A stretch of DNA of 64,000 nt from Devosia riboflavina (lineage in GTDB: Bacteria; Pseudomonadota; Alphaproteobacteria; Rhizobiales; Devosiaceae). The DNA is taken from contig NZ_JQGC01000012.1 of assembly GCF_000743575.1 (NCBI RefSeq), positions 1 through 64,000 of the forward strand. The letters are read 5' to 3'. The translations under genes were made by a program, and so were the position numbers. Numbering within the stretch: position 1 is the first letter of the stretch; every line of letters starts with the position of its first letter. Below, one piece after another: positions 1 through 8,287 of the stretch. Under the pieces are notes generated by a model. It was given only the letters and a program-made list of their open reading frames with translations. It was not told the DNA's origin and searched no databases.

Positions 1-96
1 GGGGCTGGGGGCTGGGGGCTGGGGGCTGGGGGAGAGGTTGTTTAGTCTAGGGTTATGAGTCTAGGGCTGGGAGCGTGGGAGCGTGGGAGCGTGGAG
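1..96. repeat. G-rich short tandem repeats, possible G-quadruplex
   Basis: The window opens with runs of four to five G separated by CT (unit GGGGGCT, about 4.5 copies, positions 1-32). A second array has unit GGGAGCGT in three exact copies at 69-92. GTCTAGGG also occurs twice, at 44-51 and 57-64. Five G-runs with 2-nt loops on one strand fit a G-quadruplex motif. The array may continue left of the window, so the copy number is a minimum. Confidence 0.8.
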
Positions 97-159
97 GATA
101 GGCCGTTGGGGAGGTTCGTCCCATAGGGCCGGAGTGTCCTTGGCTGGTTTTTCGTTCAA

Positions 160-236
160 CGTCCTCGTTCCAGAGAAAGCGGGAAGCCGGCGACAAAACG
201 GAGGTTCCCGCTTTCGCGGGAATGACACCGTGGGTG
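160..236. repeat. Dispersed palindromic repeat, family A
   Basis: The core GGTTCCCGCTTTCGCGGGAA followed by TGACACCGTGGG recurs at 16420, 18355 and, diverged, at 30190. Upstream, GAGAAAGCGGGAA is a degenerate opposing arm. It is a short intergenic palindrome with no coding capacity. Confidence 0.75.
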
Positions 237-438
237 GGGATGGAGGACACGGGCTAGTTGGGACGGACCATCACCATGGAGCGTACCCCGGGTTGAAAAA
301 GCACGGCTGGTGACAATCCCTCCTGAACCTTGGAGCGCCTAGTTTAGTCGCTTTGGGAGGAGCGGGGATAAGTTGCCTCACCAACGGGACGGTCATCGAG
401 GTTTCGAGCGCTTGTACGAGTGCAGTGGCCCACACCGG

Positions 439-513
439 CTGTCATCCCGGCGAAGGCCCGGGATCCATCTTGAGATCTCAGGATGGGCCCTGGGCCTTCG
501 CCGGGGGTGACAA
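439..513. repeat. Dispersed palindromic repeat, family B
   Basis: Two inverted arms (GTCATCCCGGCGAAGG and CCTTCGCCGGGGGTGAC) flank a centre with GAGATCTC. The same design is seen at 10778-10849 and 14855-14925, with a partial copy near 23395-23434. Confidence 0.8.
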
Positions 514-539
514 TTGGGTGTGGGCCGCTTCAGTGCGTC

Positions 540-980
540 TTATTCCCGCATCAGTCGCATTTGCGGCTGGCCATTGCCGCGCAGGGCGGGCGATAGGCCA
601 TGGATGTCGACCGTGGCGGTGACGCGCTGGCGGTGCGCCGCGAACATGAAGGTCGGGGTGACGTTGACGGGTTCGTCGAACTGGATGGTCACCTTGTGGT
701 GCTGCATGTCGGTGGACAATTGCAAGCCGATAAGCAGGCCGCGGAAGGGCTGTTCGAGATAGAAGCCTTTGACGCGCATGCCGACCTGGAAGGGCACGGC
801 GACGCGATCGGGTAAGGCCGCGCGGGCCGTGTTCCAGTCGCGATAGCCGTGGGTGCGGGCGACCTCTTCGAGGGCGGCGCTGTGGGTGATCGGCTGGCCG
901 GATTTGGCGCGCTCTTCGCGCAGGTTCTTGGCCTCGGATTTGAGGGTCTGGGCCGAAGGGGTGTCGAGAGAAAAAGACAT
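540..980 (-). CDS. Glyoxalase-superfamily (Glyoxalase_8-type) protein
   Basis: This 146-residue protein has no signal peptide. Residues about 8-55 carry the pattern LKSEAKNLREERAKSG, then ITHSAALEEVARTHGYRDWNTARA. That is the small helical module I associate with the N-terminal Glyoxalase_8 domain of glyoxalase-superfamily proteins. The rest is a compact, probably beta-rich region without an obvious VOC metal-binding set. A Shine-Dalgarno-like AGGAG precedes the ATG by about 11 nt. It stands alone between a repeat-rich gap and a divergent permease gene. Function is unknown; the family name rests on the N-terminal motif only. Confidence 0.7.
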   Translation of the reverse strand: MSFSLDTPSAQTLKSEAKNLREERAKSGQPITHSAALEEVARTHGYRDWNTARAALPDRVAVPFQVGMRVKGFYLEQPFRGLLIGLQLSTDMQHHKVTIQFDEPVNVTPTFMFAAHRQRVTATVDIHGLSPALRGNGQPQMRLMRE

Positions 981-1259
981 GAAGGGTCATCTCCTGAAAG
1001 GAGGCGACTGGTCCATGGGTGCCCGCTTTGCCATGATGCGCCTCGGAGAAAACCGAAGTGTCACGTTTGTAGCTGAGCTTCACCATGGACAGATGTCCGC
1101 GAGCGGCAGGCGCCAGCAACCGTGGGCGTAAATGCGCCTGATGGGCCGCGAAGTCAAGATCAGCGGATCAATCGGCGTGATGGCGGCGATCAGACAATTG
1201 TGTTGGGCTGGCGGCGTCGGGCGGTCTAGGAACATGTGACTGCCTTGGGTGACCTTTCG

Positions 1260-2033
1260 ATGACTGAAATTCTGCTGCTCCTTGCCGGCCTTCTTGGCGG
1301 CGCTGTCAATTCTCTGGCCGGTGGCGGCTCGTTCATCGTTTTCCCGGCGCTGCTATTTGCCGGTGTGCCGCCTGTGCTCGCCAATGCGTCGAACACCTAT
1401 GCCGCCCTGCCCGGCTATGTCAGCGGCGCGATGGGCTATTGGAAATCGGTGGCGCCCTACAAGGATCGGCTGGTGGTCTATGGGCTCATCGCGGCGGTCT
1501 TCGGCTATGTCGGGGCGGAACTGCTGCTGGTGGTTTCGGACGAGCAGTTTTCCAAGGTGGTGCCCTGGTTGATGGCTTTTGCGGTGCTGTCCTTCATCTT
1601 CGGCAATCGCATCAATGCGACATTGCGGGCGCGGGGTGGCGGGCGCAGCGGGATGAAGCTCCTGGGCACGGTGCTGATCCTTTCGCTGCTGGCGGCCGTG
1701 TCTGTCTATGGCGGGTTCTTCAATGCCGGGCTCGGCATTCTGCTGCTGGCCTTTCTCGCCATGGCGGGAATGAGCGACATGCATGCGATGAACGGGCTGA
1801 AGCTGTTCATTTCGTCGACCATCGCCGTCGTGGCCGTGGCGCGGTTCGTGCTCAATGGGACGATTGATTGGTATCATGGCTCGATTGCGCTGGTGGGGGT
1901 GACGACCGGTGGCTATGTGGCTGCGCGGCTGGCGCGATATATTCCGACGCAATGGATCCGGATTGGCGTGATCGTCTATGGGATCGCCATGACCCTCTAT
2001 TTCTTCTGGACCGCTTACGGCGCGCAGGTATGA
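1260..2033 (+). CDS. Sulfite exporter TauE/SafE family permease
   Basis: An integral inner-membrane protein of 257 residues with about eight hydrophobic segments, typical of the TSUP (TauE/SafE/YfcA) family. The N-terminus has the family signature of a first helix followed by GGAVNSLAGGGSFIVFPAL and NASNTYA near residue 45. A second such repeat half appears around GGFFNAGLGILLLAFLAM. The start is placed at ATG 1260, which begins directly with the first membrane helix; a GTG at 1236 in the same frame would add eight residues. Family members move small anions such as sulfite, sulfoacetate or other organosulfur compounds. The substrate cannot be read here, since no sulfur-metabolism gene is adjacent. 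Confidence 0.85.
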   Translation: MTEILLLLAGLLGGAVNSLAGGGSFIVFPALLFAGVPPVLANASNTYAALPGYVSGAMGYWKSVAPYKDRLVVYGLIAAVFGYVGAELLLVVSDEQFSKVVPWLMAFAVLSFIFGNRINATLRARGGGRSGMKLLGTVLILSLLAAVSVYGGFFNAGLGILLLAFLAMAGMSDMHAMNGLKLFISSTIAVVAVARFVLNGTIDWYHGSIALVGVTTGGYVAARLARYIPTQWIRIGVIVYGIAMTLYFFWTAYGAQV

Positions 2034-2100
2034 GCGCCGGGGCGCGCAGGCCTGAGCGCCGGACGGCGATCTTCGCCTCCGGTTTGGCTGGTGGACGGAA

Positions 2101-2158
2101 CCTCGGAGCGGCAGGCGCTTCGTGGATAGTAAAAATATGAAGCGTCGCCGCTCCGAGG
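2101..2158. repeat. Long imperfect palindrome downstream of TauE gene
   Basis: CCTCGGAGCGGC (2101-2112) pairs perfectly with GCCGCTCCGAGG (2147-2158). A nested CGCTTC/GAAGCG pair (2116-2121 and 2139-2144) encloses an AT-rich loop. No T tract follows, so it is not a classical intrinsic terminator. It could act as a transcript 3' stabiliser or be a dispersed repeat. Confidence 0.7.
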
Positions 2159-2387
2159 CGCCAATTTTTCGGACAGCCCGGAATCGCGCCCTTTGATCGC
2201 TCGTCGCAGGGGACGCCGGACCCGAACGCGCAGATGGAGACGATCCACCACGGTTGGCCCTCCCCGCTACTGTCGTCTGCAGACCGTCCGTGCGGAGTTG
2301 TGGGAGAAGATTAGCACCGCTCTACGAGACGAGGATAAGAGGGATAAGTTGGGTACCGATCCACTCTCTCCCCGCCTCCTCATCCTG

Positions 2388-2563
2388 GAGTGTTTCATCT
2401 TTGAGCTGAAACACAAGTAGACCTCATCCTGAGCACGTCGAAGGACGAGGGCGTGGCACGATGTCTCCACTCTCTCGACCTCGTGGTTCGAGGCTTCGCT
2501 GCGCTTCGCACCTCACCATGAGGTCTCCCCAAACGCCCGTTTCAGCTCAAAGATGAAACGCTC
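2388..2563. repeat. Inverted-repeat-bounded mosaic repeat element (about 176 nt)
   Basis: The left arm GAGTGTTTCATCTTTGAGC... (2388-2412) and right arm (2539-2563) are reverse complements over 25 nt with one mismatch. Each arm is itself a small hairpin (GTTTCA/TGAAAC). The interior contains further palindromes and no open frame of note. It resembles a non-autonomous palindromic repeat; no target-site duplication was identified. Confidence 0.65.
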
Positions 2564-2642
2564 TAGAACTTCTTCTGGACGAAGAAATTCGCGTCCCTCT
2601 CCCGCGAGGGCGGGGCGTTGGATGTGGAGGCCTATAGGCTCA

Positions 2643-4736
2643 TCAGTTAGATTTTCGGATCCAGACGGCCGCATCGTGGAAGGGGGCGCCGCCGAAGGGG
2701 GGCGCGGGCTGGGCATTGGTGAGCATGTTGATGCCCTGCCCGCCGCGATGGGCCTTGTTGCGGTGGAGGCCCTCGGCGATGAGCGTACCGGTGGGCAGGC
2801 CATCGAAGAGGCGCGCCGTTAGCTGCACCTCGCCGCGATGATTGCCAACGGTGACGGGTTCGCCATCGACGATGTTCTGGGCAGCAGCGTCCGACGGATG
2901 GATGAAGACCGAGGGCTCGCCTTCGCGCTTCAGGCTGCCGGGGGTTTGGTTGAACGAGGAGTTCAGGAATGCGCGCGCGGGGCTGGTGGCGAGCTTGAAC
3001 GGGTGCTCGGCATCGGTCTTTTCGGTAACGTCCCAATGGTCGGCGAAACGCGGCATGATGGCGGGGTCGCAGACCCAGCGGTAGCCCTTTTTCTTCGCGA
3101 CCGCGTCCCAATCGGGCTCGAAGCGGAAGCGGCCGTCGGGCCAGCCGAAGCCGTTGGCGAAGCGGGCGACGTCGTCGGGGCGTTCCTTGTCGATGAAGCC
3201 GGTTTTTTGGACTTCTTCGATGGAGGGGAGGCCCGAGCGCGCAAAGGTTTCGGCGACGACTTCGCGGTCGGTGGTTGAAAAGACGGGGTCGTCGCTGCCG
3301 AGGCGCAGGGCCAGGGCGTTGATGACTTCGTGGTTGGAACGCGCCTCTCCGGGCGCCTCGACGACGGCGGGGCCGAAGAGGATGCGGGTGTGGCCGCCGC
3401 GGGTGTAATAATCGTTATGTTCGAGGAACATGGTGGCGGGGAGGACGATATCGGCCAGTTCGGCCGTTTCGGTCATGAACTGCTCGTGGACGACGAGGAA
3501 GAGATCGTCGCGCAGGAAGCCCTGGCGCACCAGCGTCTGGTCGGGGGCGACACAGGCCGGGTTGGTGTTTTGGACGATCATGGCGTGGACCGGGGCGCCG
3601 TTCTGCAGCGCGGCGGCATTGCCGGTGAGGATGGGGCCGACCTCGGACATGTCGAGGAGGCGCGGCGTGCCCTTTTGCAGGTGCGTGCCTTCGAGGCGCG
3701 ACTTGTCGAGACCCCAGGTGCCGGAATTGGAATGGAATGCGCCGCCGCCGCGGTGCTGCCAGGCGCCTGTCATGGCGGGGATGGAAAGCGCCGCGTGCAT
3801 GGCCGTGGCGCCATTGGTCTGGCGCGAGAAGCCATAGCCGAGGCGGAAGAAAGTGCGCGGGGTGGAGCCGACGAGATGAGCAAAGGCTTCAATTTCGGCG
3901 ACGGAGAGACCGGTCACTTCCGACGCCCATTCGGGGGTGCGCGTCCGAAGATGCGCTTCGAAATCGGCGGAAAAATCGGTGTATTTGGCCATGTAGTCGC
4001 GATCGGCGAGACCATCGCGCAGGAGGACATGCATGGTGGCCGTTGCCAGCGCGCCATCGGTGCCGGGGCGGACGACGAGGCCCATATCGGCCTGGTCCAT
4101 GGTGGCGGTGCGATAGATGTCGACGACCACGATTTTCGCGCCGCGGGTTTTGCGGGCCTTCATGGCGTGGGTCATGACATTGACCTGGGTGTGCACCGCG
4201 TTGGTGCCCCAGATGACGACGCAATCGCTTTCGGCCATCTGTTCGGGGTTTACGCCGCCGAGAAGGCCGGTGCCGGCGATGTAGCCGGGCCAGGCGAGGC
4301 CGGTGCAGATGGTGTCGTATTGGTGGGAATAGCCGCGGACGGCGCGCAGGCGCTCGATGCCATCACGATGCACATGGCCCATGGTGCCGGCATAGAAATA
4401 GGGCCAGATGGATTCGGGGCCGTGCGCGGCTTCGATCTCGAGGAAGCGGGTGGCGATTTCGTCGAGCGCTTCATCCCAGGAGATGCGCTGCCACTGCCCT
4501 GCCCCCTTGGGGCCGACACGGCGCATGGGATGGGTCAGGCGCTCGGGATGATGGATGCGCTCGGCATAGCGGGCGACTTTTTCGCAGATGACGCCGGCCG
4601 TATAGGGATCGTCCTTGGCGCCGCGGACGCGGCCCACCTTGCCATCGGGCAGAATGTCCACGTCGAGGGCACAGACCGAGGGGCAGTCGTGCGGGCAGAC
4701 GGAGCGGATGGTGTGGTGGGGCGTGGGGGCGTTCAT
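2643..4736 (-). CDS. Molybdopterin-dependent oxidoreductase (DMSO reductase superfamily)
   Basis: A 697-residue catalytic subunit. Near the N-terminus, Cys14, Cys18, Cys22 and Cys51 form a C-x3-C-x3-C-x28-C set, the Fe4S4 site of the Molybdop_Fe4S4 domain. The central part is the molybdopterin oxidoreductase fold (GTNAVHTQVNVM, KIVVVDIYRTATMDQAD), and the C-terminal 110 residues form the dinucleotide-binding domain (TSPARAFLNSSFNQTPGS). There is no twin-arginine signal peptide, so it should be cytoplasmic. No electron-transfer or membrane-anchor subunit is adjacent, which suggests a stand-alone enzyme. Substrate is unknown; residue patterns do not match nitrate reductase or respiratory formate dehydrogenase clearly. 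An alternative is a formate dehydrogenase-like or S-oxide/N-oxide reductase-like enzyme. Confidence 0.88.
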   Translation of the reverse strand: MNAPTPHHTIRSVCPHDCPSVCALDVDILPDGKVGRVRGAKDDPYTAGVICEKVARYAERIHHPERLTHPMRRVGPKGAGQWQRISWDEALDEIATRFLEIEAAHGPESIWPYFYAGTMGHVHRDGIERLRAVRGYSHQYDTICTGLAWPGYIAGTGLLGGVNPEQMAESDCVVIWGTNAVHTQVNVMTHAMKARKTRGAKIVVVDIYRTATMDQADMGLVVRPGTDGALATATMHVLLRDGLADRDYMAKYTDFSADFEAHLRTRTPEWASEVTGLSVAEIEAFAHLVGSTPRTFFRLGYGFSRQTNGATAMHAALSIPAMTGAWQHRGGGAFHSNSGTWGLDKSRLEGTHLQKGTPRLLDMSEVGPILTGNAAALQNGAPVHAMIVQNTNPACVAPDQTLVRQGFLRDDLFLVVHEQFMTETAELADIVLPATMFLEHNDYYTRGGHTRILFGPAVVEAPGEARSNHEVINALALRLGSDDPVFSTTDREVVAETFARSGLPSIEEVQKTGFIDKERPDDVARFANGFGWPDGRFRFEPDWDAVAKKKGYRWVCDPAIMPRFADHWDVTEKTDAEHPFKLATSPARAFLNSSFNQTPGSLKREGEPSVFIHPSDAAAQNIVDGEPVTVGNHRGEVQLTARLFDGLPTGTLIAEGLHRNKAHRGGQGINMLTNAQPAPPFGGAPFHDAAVWIRKSN

Positions 4737-4821
4737 GGGCGGAAATTAAAGGAGGCCGCCGCCCACGACAATCGCATTGTGCTTATGGGTGAAATAAGGG
4801 GCGCTGATGCACCCCTTTTCG

Positions 4822-5442
4822 TCACAGGGTGGCAAAAGCCTTGGTGGCTGTTTCCGCATTGCGCTGGGCGCGGGTTGCCGCGTGCTTGGCAAGCTGGGAA
4901 GCGCCACCGTGGAACTGGGAGAAGGTGATGCGGCCCGAGGTGCCGGTGATGGTGATGCCGCGCCAGTTGGGATTGACGGAGCGAACGTCGGCCCAATCGA
5001 GGGTTGTCTCATTGCCGCGAGCGGTGCGCTGCGTCACCTGGCGGTTGTCCCAGCGCGTATTGGTGAAGAGCCCGGCCATGCCGATGCCGATGGAACCAGC
5101 GGCCAAGAGCAGCACGGCGAGATAGGTGGCGATCAACTGGGTGGTGTCCGCCGCGCTGCCCATGAAAATGACGGCGGAGAGGAGAACCGCGGCGAGTGCT
5201 GCAGAGCCGTAGCAGGCAAAATATTCGACCAGCGACGGGCGCAGTTCCGACCAGCCGCCTTCGACCATGATGCCCTCTTCGGGCTGGATCAGGCGAAGCG
5301 CCAGAAACGCCGCATAGCCAAAGGCCACCACGCCGGCGGCGCGGGAAAGCGGCAAATGGGCCGTCATGGGCAAATATTTGAGGGCAATGAGAAGGGTAAT
5401 CACGACAAGTGGCAAAGCCACTTCCTGCCAACGCAAGGGCAC
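4822..5442 (-). CDS. YcxB-like membrane protein
   Basis: A 206-residue protein. Two N-terminal hydrophobic helices (about residues 9-45) are followed by two more (about 75-120) and a C-terminal soluble part of about 85 residues. The soluble part has the pattern TTLDWADVRSVNPNWRGITI, like the cytoplasmic PH-like domain of YcxB-type proteins. The start is GTG 5442, because GGAG lies 8 nt upstream and translation enters the first helix directly. Longer in-frame starts would add a low-complexity extension with no family support. It is divergent from the YqiJ/flotillin pair. Family assignment is moderate and the role is unknown. Confidence 0.65.
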   Translation of the reverse strand: MPLRWQEVALPLVVITLLIALKYLPMTAHLPLSRAAGVVAFGYAAFLALRLIQPEEGIMVEGGWSELRPSLVEYFACYGSAALAAVLLSAVIFMGSAADTTQLIATYLAVLLLAAGSIGIGMAGLFTNTRWDNRQVTQRTARGNETTLDWADVRSVNPNWRGITITGTSGRITFSQFHGGASQLAKHAATRAQRNAETATKAFATL

Positions 5443-5777
5443 GCTTGATCTCCAGTGGTGCGAGGCCGGTGACGCAATTCGGCGAGTGAATATCGTGAAG
5501 AGTACAGAGCCAAAGTGATTTGACCATTCACATTTCCGCCATAAGGCAGAAGGTGACTTCAAGGAGCGGCGCATGTTGCGAATGCGCAACCTTCTGCTTT
5601 GATTCAATTGCCTCAAATTCAGATTCAACGGCTTGCCATTGCGATTCCGAGAAAGAGAACAACATATTGAAACGGCACGAATTTTTTGAGGTGACATGCG
5701 TGCCGGCCGCTGCGGCTTGACCCTGTGGGCGGCCCGGCCAATATTGACGGCGTGCGCACGGCTTGGGGGAGGCTCAG
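5443..5777. other. 335-nt divergent intergenic region with structured segment
   Basis: This lies between the YcxB-like gene (minus) and the YqiJ-like gene (plus). GCAGAAGGT (5546-5554) pairs with ACCTTCTGC (5589-5597), and inside it GTTGCG (5575-5580) pairs with CGCAAC (5585-5590), so two mutually exclusive hairpins are possible. A strong GGGGGAGG ribosome binding site sits at 5766-5773, just before the ATG at 5778. No gene was seen. Confidence 0.55.
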
Positions 5778-6416
5778 ATGGATCTGTTTGCGGCCGAAAC
5801 GGCACCCTTCGCGGTTGCTCTGGGGCTGACGCTCGCCATTGCGCTGATCGAACTGGCCGGTGTGCTCATAGGGCTGAGCCCGAGCGAGGCGATCGATAGC
5901 ACAATCCCCGATGTGGATGCCGATGCGTCCGGAATCGAACTGGGGCCGTTGAGCCAGTTTCTCAACTGGATGAGTTTTGGGCGGCTGCCGGCGCTGGTGG
6001 TGCTCATTCTCATCACCACCAGTTTTGGGCTCGGCGGTTATGTGCTGCAGGAGGCGATGCGGCGAATCCTGGGGTTCGCGCTGGAGCCGGCGATTGCCAG
6101 CGCGCCGGCTGCTGTTTTCTCGCTGTTCGCGACGCACCATCTGGGCCACTGGCTCGGGAGGCTGATGCCGCGCGAGGAGACCGAGGCGGTCAGCACGGCG
6201 GATTTCATCGGCCGGGTGGCGACGGTGTTTCGCGGCACGGCGAGTTCGGGAAAACCGGCCGAAGCCAAGCTCACCGATATTCATGGCAAGACGCACTATG
6301 TGCTGGTTGAGCCTGATGACGCCCAGCAATTGCTCTCCGAGGGATCGGAAGTGGTGCTGGTGCGGCGCGAGGGCCCCGTGTTCCGGGCCATCGTCCGGCT
6401 CAAGCCGGTGCAGTGA
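5778..6416 (+). CDS. YqiJ-like / OB-fold-containing inner-membrane protein
   Basis: A 212-residue protein with three hydrophobic segments (about residues 10-35, 75-95 and 105-130), then a C-terminal soluble domain. That domain begins near residue 145 (DFIGRVATVFRGTASSGKPAEAK) and resembles the NfeD/YqiJ OB-fold. The start is ATG 5778, placed after a strong GGGGGAGG. In Escherichia coli, YqiJ is encoded with the flotillin YqiK, and the same arrangement is seen here: the stop overlaps the flotillin start (TGATG). The pair likely organises membrane microdomains. Substrates or partners are not evident. Confidence 0.8.
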   Translation: MDLFAAETAPFAVALGLTLAIALIELAGVLIGLSPSEAIDSTIPDVDADASGIELGPLSQFLNWMSFGRLPALVVLILITTSFGLGGYVLQEAMRRILGFALEPAIASAPAAVFSLFATHHLGHWLGRLMPREETEAVSTADFIGRVATVFRGTASSGKPAEAKLTDIHGKTHYVLVEPDDAQQLLSEGSEVVLVRREGPVFRAIVRLKPVQ

Positions 6417-8272
6417 TGGCCAAGGTCAAGACGCCGGCTACAGGTGACCCATCCGATCCGCCAATCGTCCAGGCGCCGATCCAACAACCGACTACCCCTA
6501 TTACCCTTCAGACGACAGACCCCGCCCCGCCAAGCCAGGAGACTTTCGCCTTGTCCCAGACCCTTCTCGATATTCTCATCATCATCGCCGTCATTCTGGT
6601 GGCGCTGTTTGCCATTGGCCTTGTCGTCTCGCGGCTCTATCGCCGGTCTTCCAAGGAGGTCAGCTTTGTGCGCACCGGCTTTGGCGGGCAGAAGGTGATC
6701 ATGAATGGCGGCGCGCTGGTGTTTCCCGTGCTGCATGAGCAGATCCCGGTCAACATGAACACGCTGCGCCTCGAAGTGCGGCGCGCCAATGAGCAGGCGT
6801 TGATCACCAAGGATCGCATGCGCGTCGACGTGCAGGCGGAATTCTATGTGCGCGTGCAGCCGGTGGTGGAATCCATTGCCAATGCGGCGCAGACGCTGGG
6901 TCGGCGGACGATGGAGCCGGCGGCACTGAAGGAGTTGGTGGAAGGCAAGTTCGTCGATGCCCTCCGCGCCGTGGCCGCAGAAATGGCGATGGAGGAACTG
7001 CACGAGCAGCGCGTCAATTTCGTGCAGAAGGTGCAGGCGGCGGTTTCGGAAGACATTCTCAAGAATGGTCTCGAGCTTGAATCGGTGTCGCTGACCGGGC
7101 TCGACCAGACCAATCGCGAATTCTTCAACCCGGACAATGCGTTCGACGCCGAGGGTCTGACCAAGCTGACGCAGGCGATCGAGGAACGGCGCAAGGCGCG
7201 CAACGATATCGAGCAGGAAACGCAGGTTCTTATCGAGCGCAAGAACCTCGATGCGGAACAACAGAAGTATCAGATCTCGCGCGACAAGGAATTTGCCCGC
7301 CTTGAGCAGGAGCGCGAAATCCAGATCCGCATGGCCGAGCAGGCGGCGCTGATCAAGCAGCAGCAATCGGAACGCGAGCGCGAGGCGGAAGAGACCCGCA
7401 TTCTGGCGGCACAGAAGGTGCGGCAGGCGGATATTGCTTCCGAGCAGGTGGTCAAGGAACGCGAGATCGCTACGGCGCTGGCGGTTGAAGCTGCGGCGGT
7501 GGAGAAGGCCAAGCAGATTGCGCTGGCCGAGCAGGCTCGCGATATTGCGGTGTCGATCAAGAGCAAGGAAAAGTCAGTTGCCGATGCGGCGGCTGACGAG
7601 GCTCGCGCGCTGGCGGCGAAGGCAGCGGAAGAAGTGACGACCTCGCGCCAGACTGCGGTTGCCGAGCGCGAGAAGGCCATTCAGCTCATTGAAGCGCGCA
7701 AGGCGGCTGAGCAGCAGGCGATCAGCATCACTGTGGCGGCTGAGGCAGAAAAGGCTGCGGCGGCGGACCGGGCCGAGGCGATCCGTATTGCGGCGGAAGC
7801 CGACGCAGAAAAGCAGCGCGTGGGGGCCAAGGGTTCGGCCGATGCCGAGCTGCTGCGCGCCGAGGCGCTGGCCGCGACCTACAAGGTCGAGGCGGAGGGC
7901 AAGCGGACGATCAACGAAGCCAGCAATACGCTTTCGGCTGAGCAGATTGCCATGCAGGTGCGGGTGAAGCTGATCGAGGCCCTGCCCCAGATCATCGCTG
8001 AAAGCGTGAAGCCGATGCAGAATATCGACGGGATCAAGATCCTGCATGTCGATGGGCTGAATGGGGCTGGCGGCGCTGTTGCAGGTGGCGAGGCGGCTGG
8101 TTCGAACGGCGGGCTGGCGGATCAGGCTGTGGCGGCGGCGTTGCGGTATCGGAGCCAGGCGCCGCTGATCGACGCGCTGATGAGCGAGTTGGGCATTTCC
8201 GGCGGGACGCTGGATGGGCTGGCGAGCTCGGTGACGCAGGCTGCGCCGGTGGAGCCGAAGGGGCGGAAGTAG
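6416..8272 (+). CDS. Flotillin family protein (YqiK-like)
   Basis: A 618-residue membrane-anchored scaffold protein. A proline/threonine-rich N-terminus precedes one transmembrane helix (about 48-70, ILIIIAVILVALFAIGL). An SPFH/band-7 domain follows (about 85-270, with VSFVRTGFGGQKVIMNGGALVFP). Then comes a long charged coiled coil rich in Glu, Ala and Arg (about 275-530), typical of flotillins, and a Gly/Ala-rich C-terminal tail. It starts in the stop codon of the YqiJ-like gene (TGATG); a GTG three bases earlier is possible. Flotillins oligomerise at the membrane and influence fluidity and protein sorting. Base use is like the neighbours. Confidence 0.92.
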   Translation: MAKVKTPATGDPSDPPIVQAPIQQPTTPITLQTTDPAPPSQETFALSQTLLDILIIIAVILVALFAIGLVVSRLYRRSSKEVSFVRTGFGGQKVIMNGGALVFPVLHEQIPVNMNTLRLEVRRANEQALITKDRMRVDVQAEFYVRVQPVVESIANAAQTLGRRTMEPAALKELVEGKFVDALRAVAAEMAMEELHEQRVNFVQKVQAAVSEDILKNGLELESVSLTGLDQTNREFFNPDNAFDAEGLTKLTQAIEERRKARNDIEQETQVLIERKNLDAEQQKYQISRDKEFARLEQEREIQIRMAEQAALIKQQQSEREREAEETRILAAQKVRQADIASEQVVKEREIATALAVEAAAVEKAKQIALAEQARDIAVSIKSKEKSVADAAADEARALAAKAAEEVTTSRQTAVAEREKAIQLIEARKAAEQQAISITVAAEAEKAAAADRAEAIRIAAEADAEKQRVGAKGSADAELLRAEALAATYKVEAEGKRTINEASNTLSAEQIAMQVRVKLIEALPQIIAESVKPMQNIDGIKILHVDGLNGAGGAVAGGEAAGSNGGLADQAVAAALRYRSQAPLIDALMSELGISGGTLDGLASSVTQAAPVEPKGRK

Positions 8273-8287
8273 GATTCGGCGGTTGCC

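Larger units (their letters stand above)
97..539. other. Intergenic region with two dispersed palindromic repeats
   Basis: No credible gene was found. It holds a family-A palindrome (arms around GGTTCCCGC / GCGGGAATGAC, near 160-236) and a family-B paired palindrome (near 441-511, arms around CCCGGCGAAGG / CCTTCGCCGGG). The short open frames here translate repeat sequence and are not treated as genes. Confidence 0.7.
2034..2642. other. 609-nt intergenic gap packed with inverted repeats
   Basis: No credible gene. From left to right it holds a perfect 12-bp stem (2101-2112 with 2147-2158) with an inner CGCTTC/GAAGCG stem, then an element bounded by 25-nt inverted arms (2388-2412 and 2539-2563). 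Inside that element are further palindromes, for example CCTCATCCT...AGGACGAGG at 2422-2450. The small open frames here have no family resemblance and run through the repeats. Confidence 0.7.

Noticed and set aside
53..250. Short open frame with VIPAKAG peptide
   Set aside because: It is the translation of a family-A palindromic repeat. Such peptides arise wherever the repeat is read and do not represent a protein.
353..622. Open frames in the left intergenic region
   Set aside because: They cross a family-B repeat and overlap the real gene at 540-980 on the other strand; no family resemblance.
2193..2803. Several small frames in the 2.0-2.8 kb gap and the adjoining gene end
   Set aside because: They run through inverted repeats or the end of the molybdopterin oxidoreductase gene and show no family pattern or ribosome binding site.
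3330..4928. 532-codon open frame on the plus strand
   Set aside because: It is antisense to the molybdopterin oxidoreductase. High GC content makes long mirror frames; its translation is low-complexity and matches no family.
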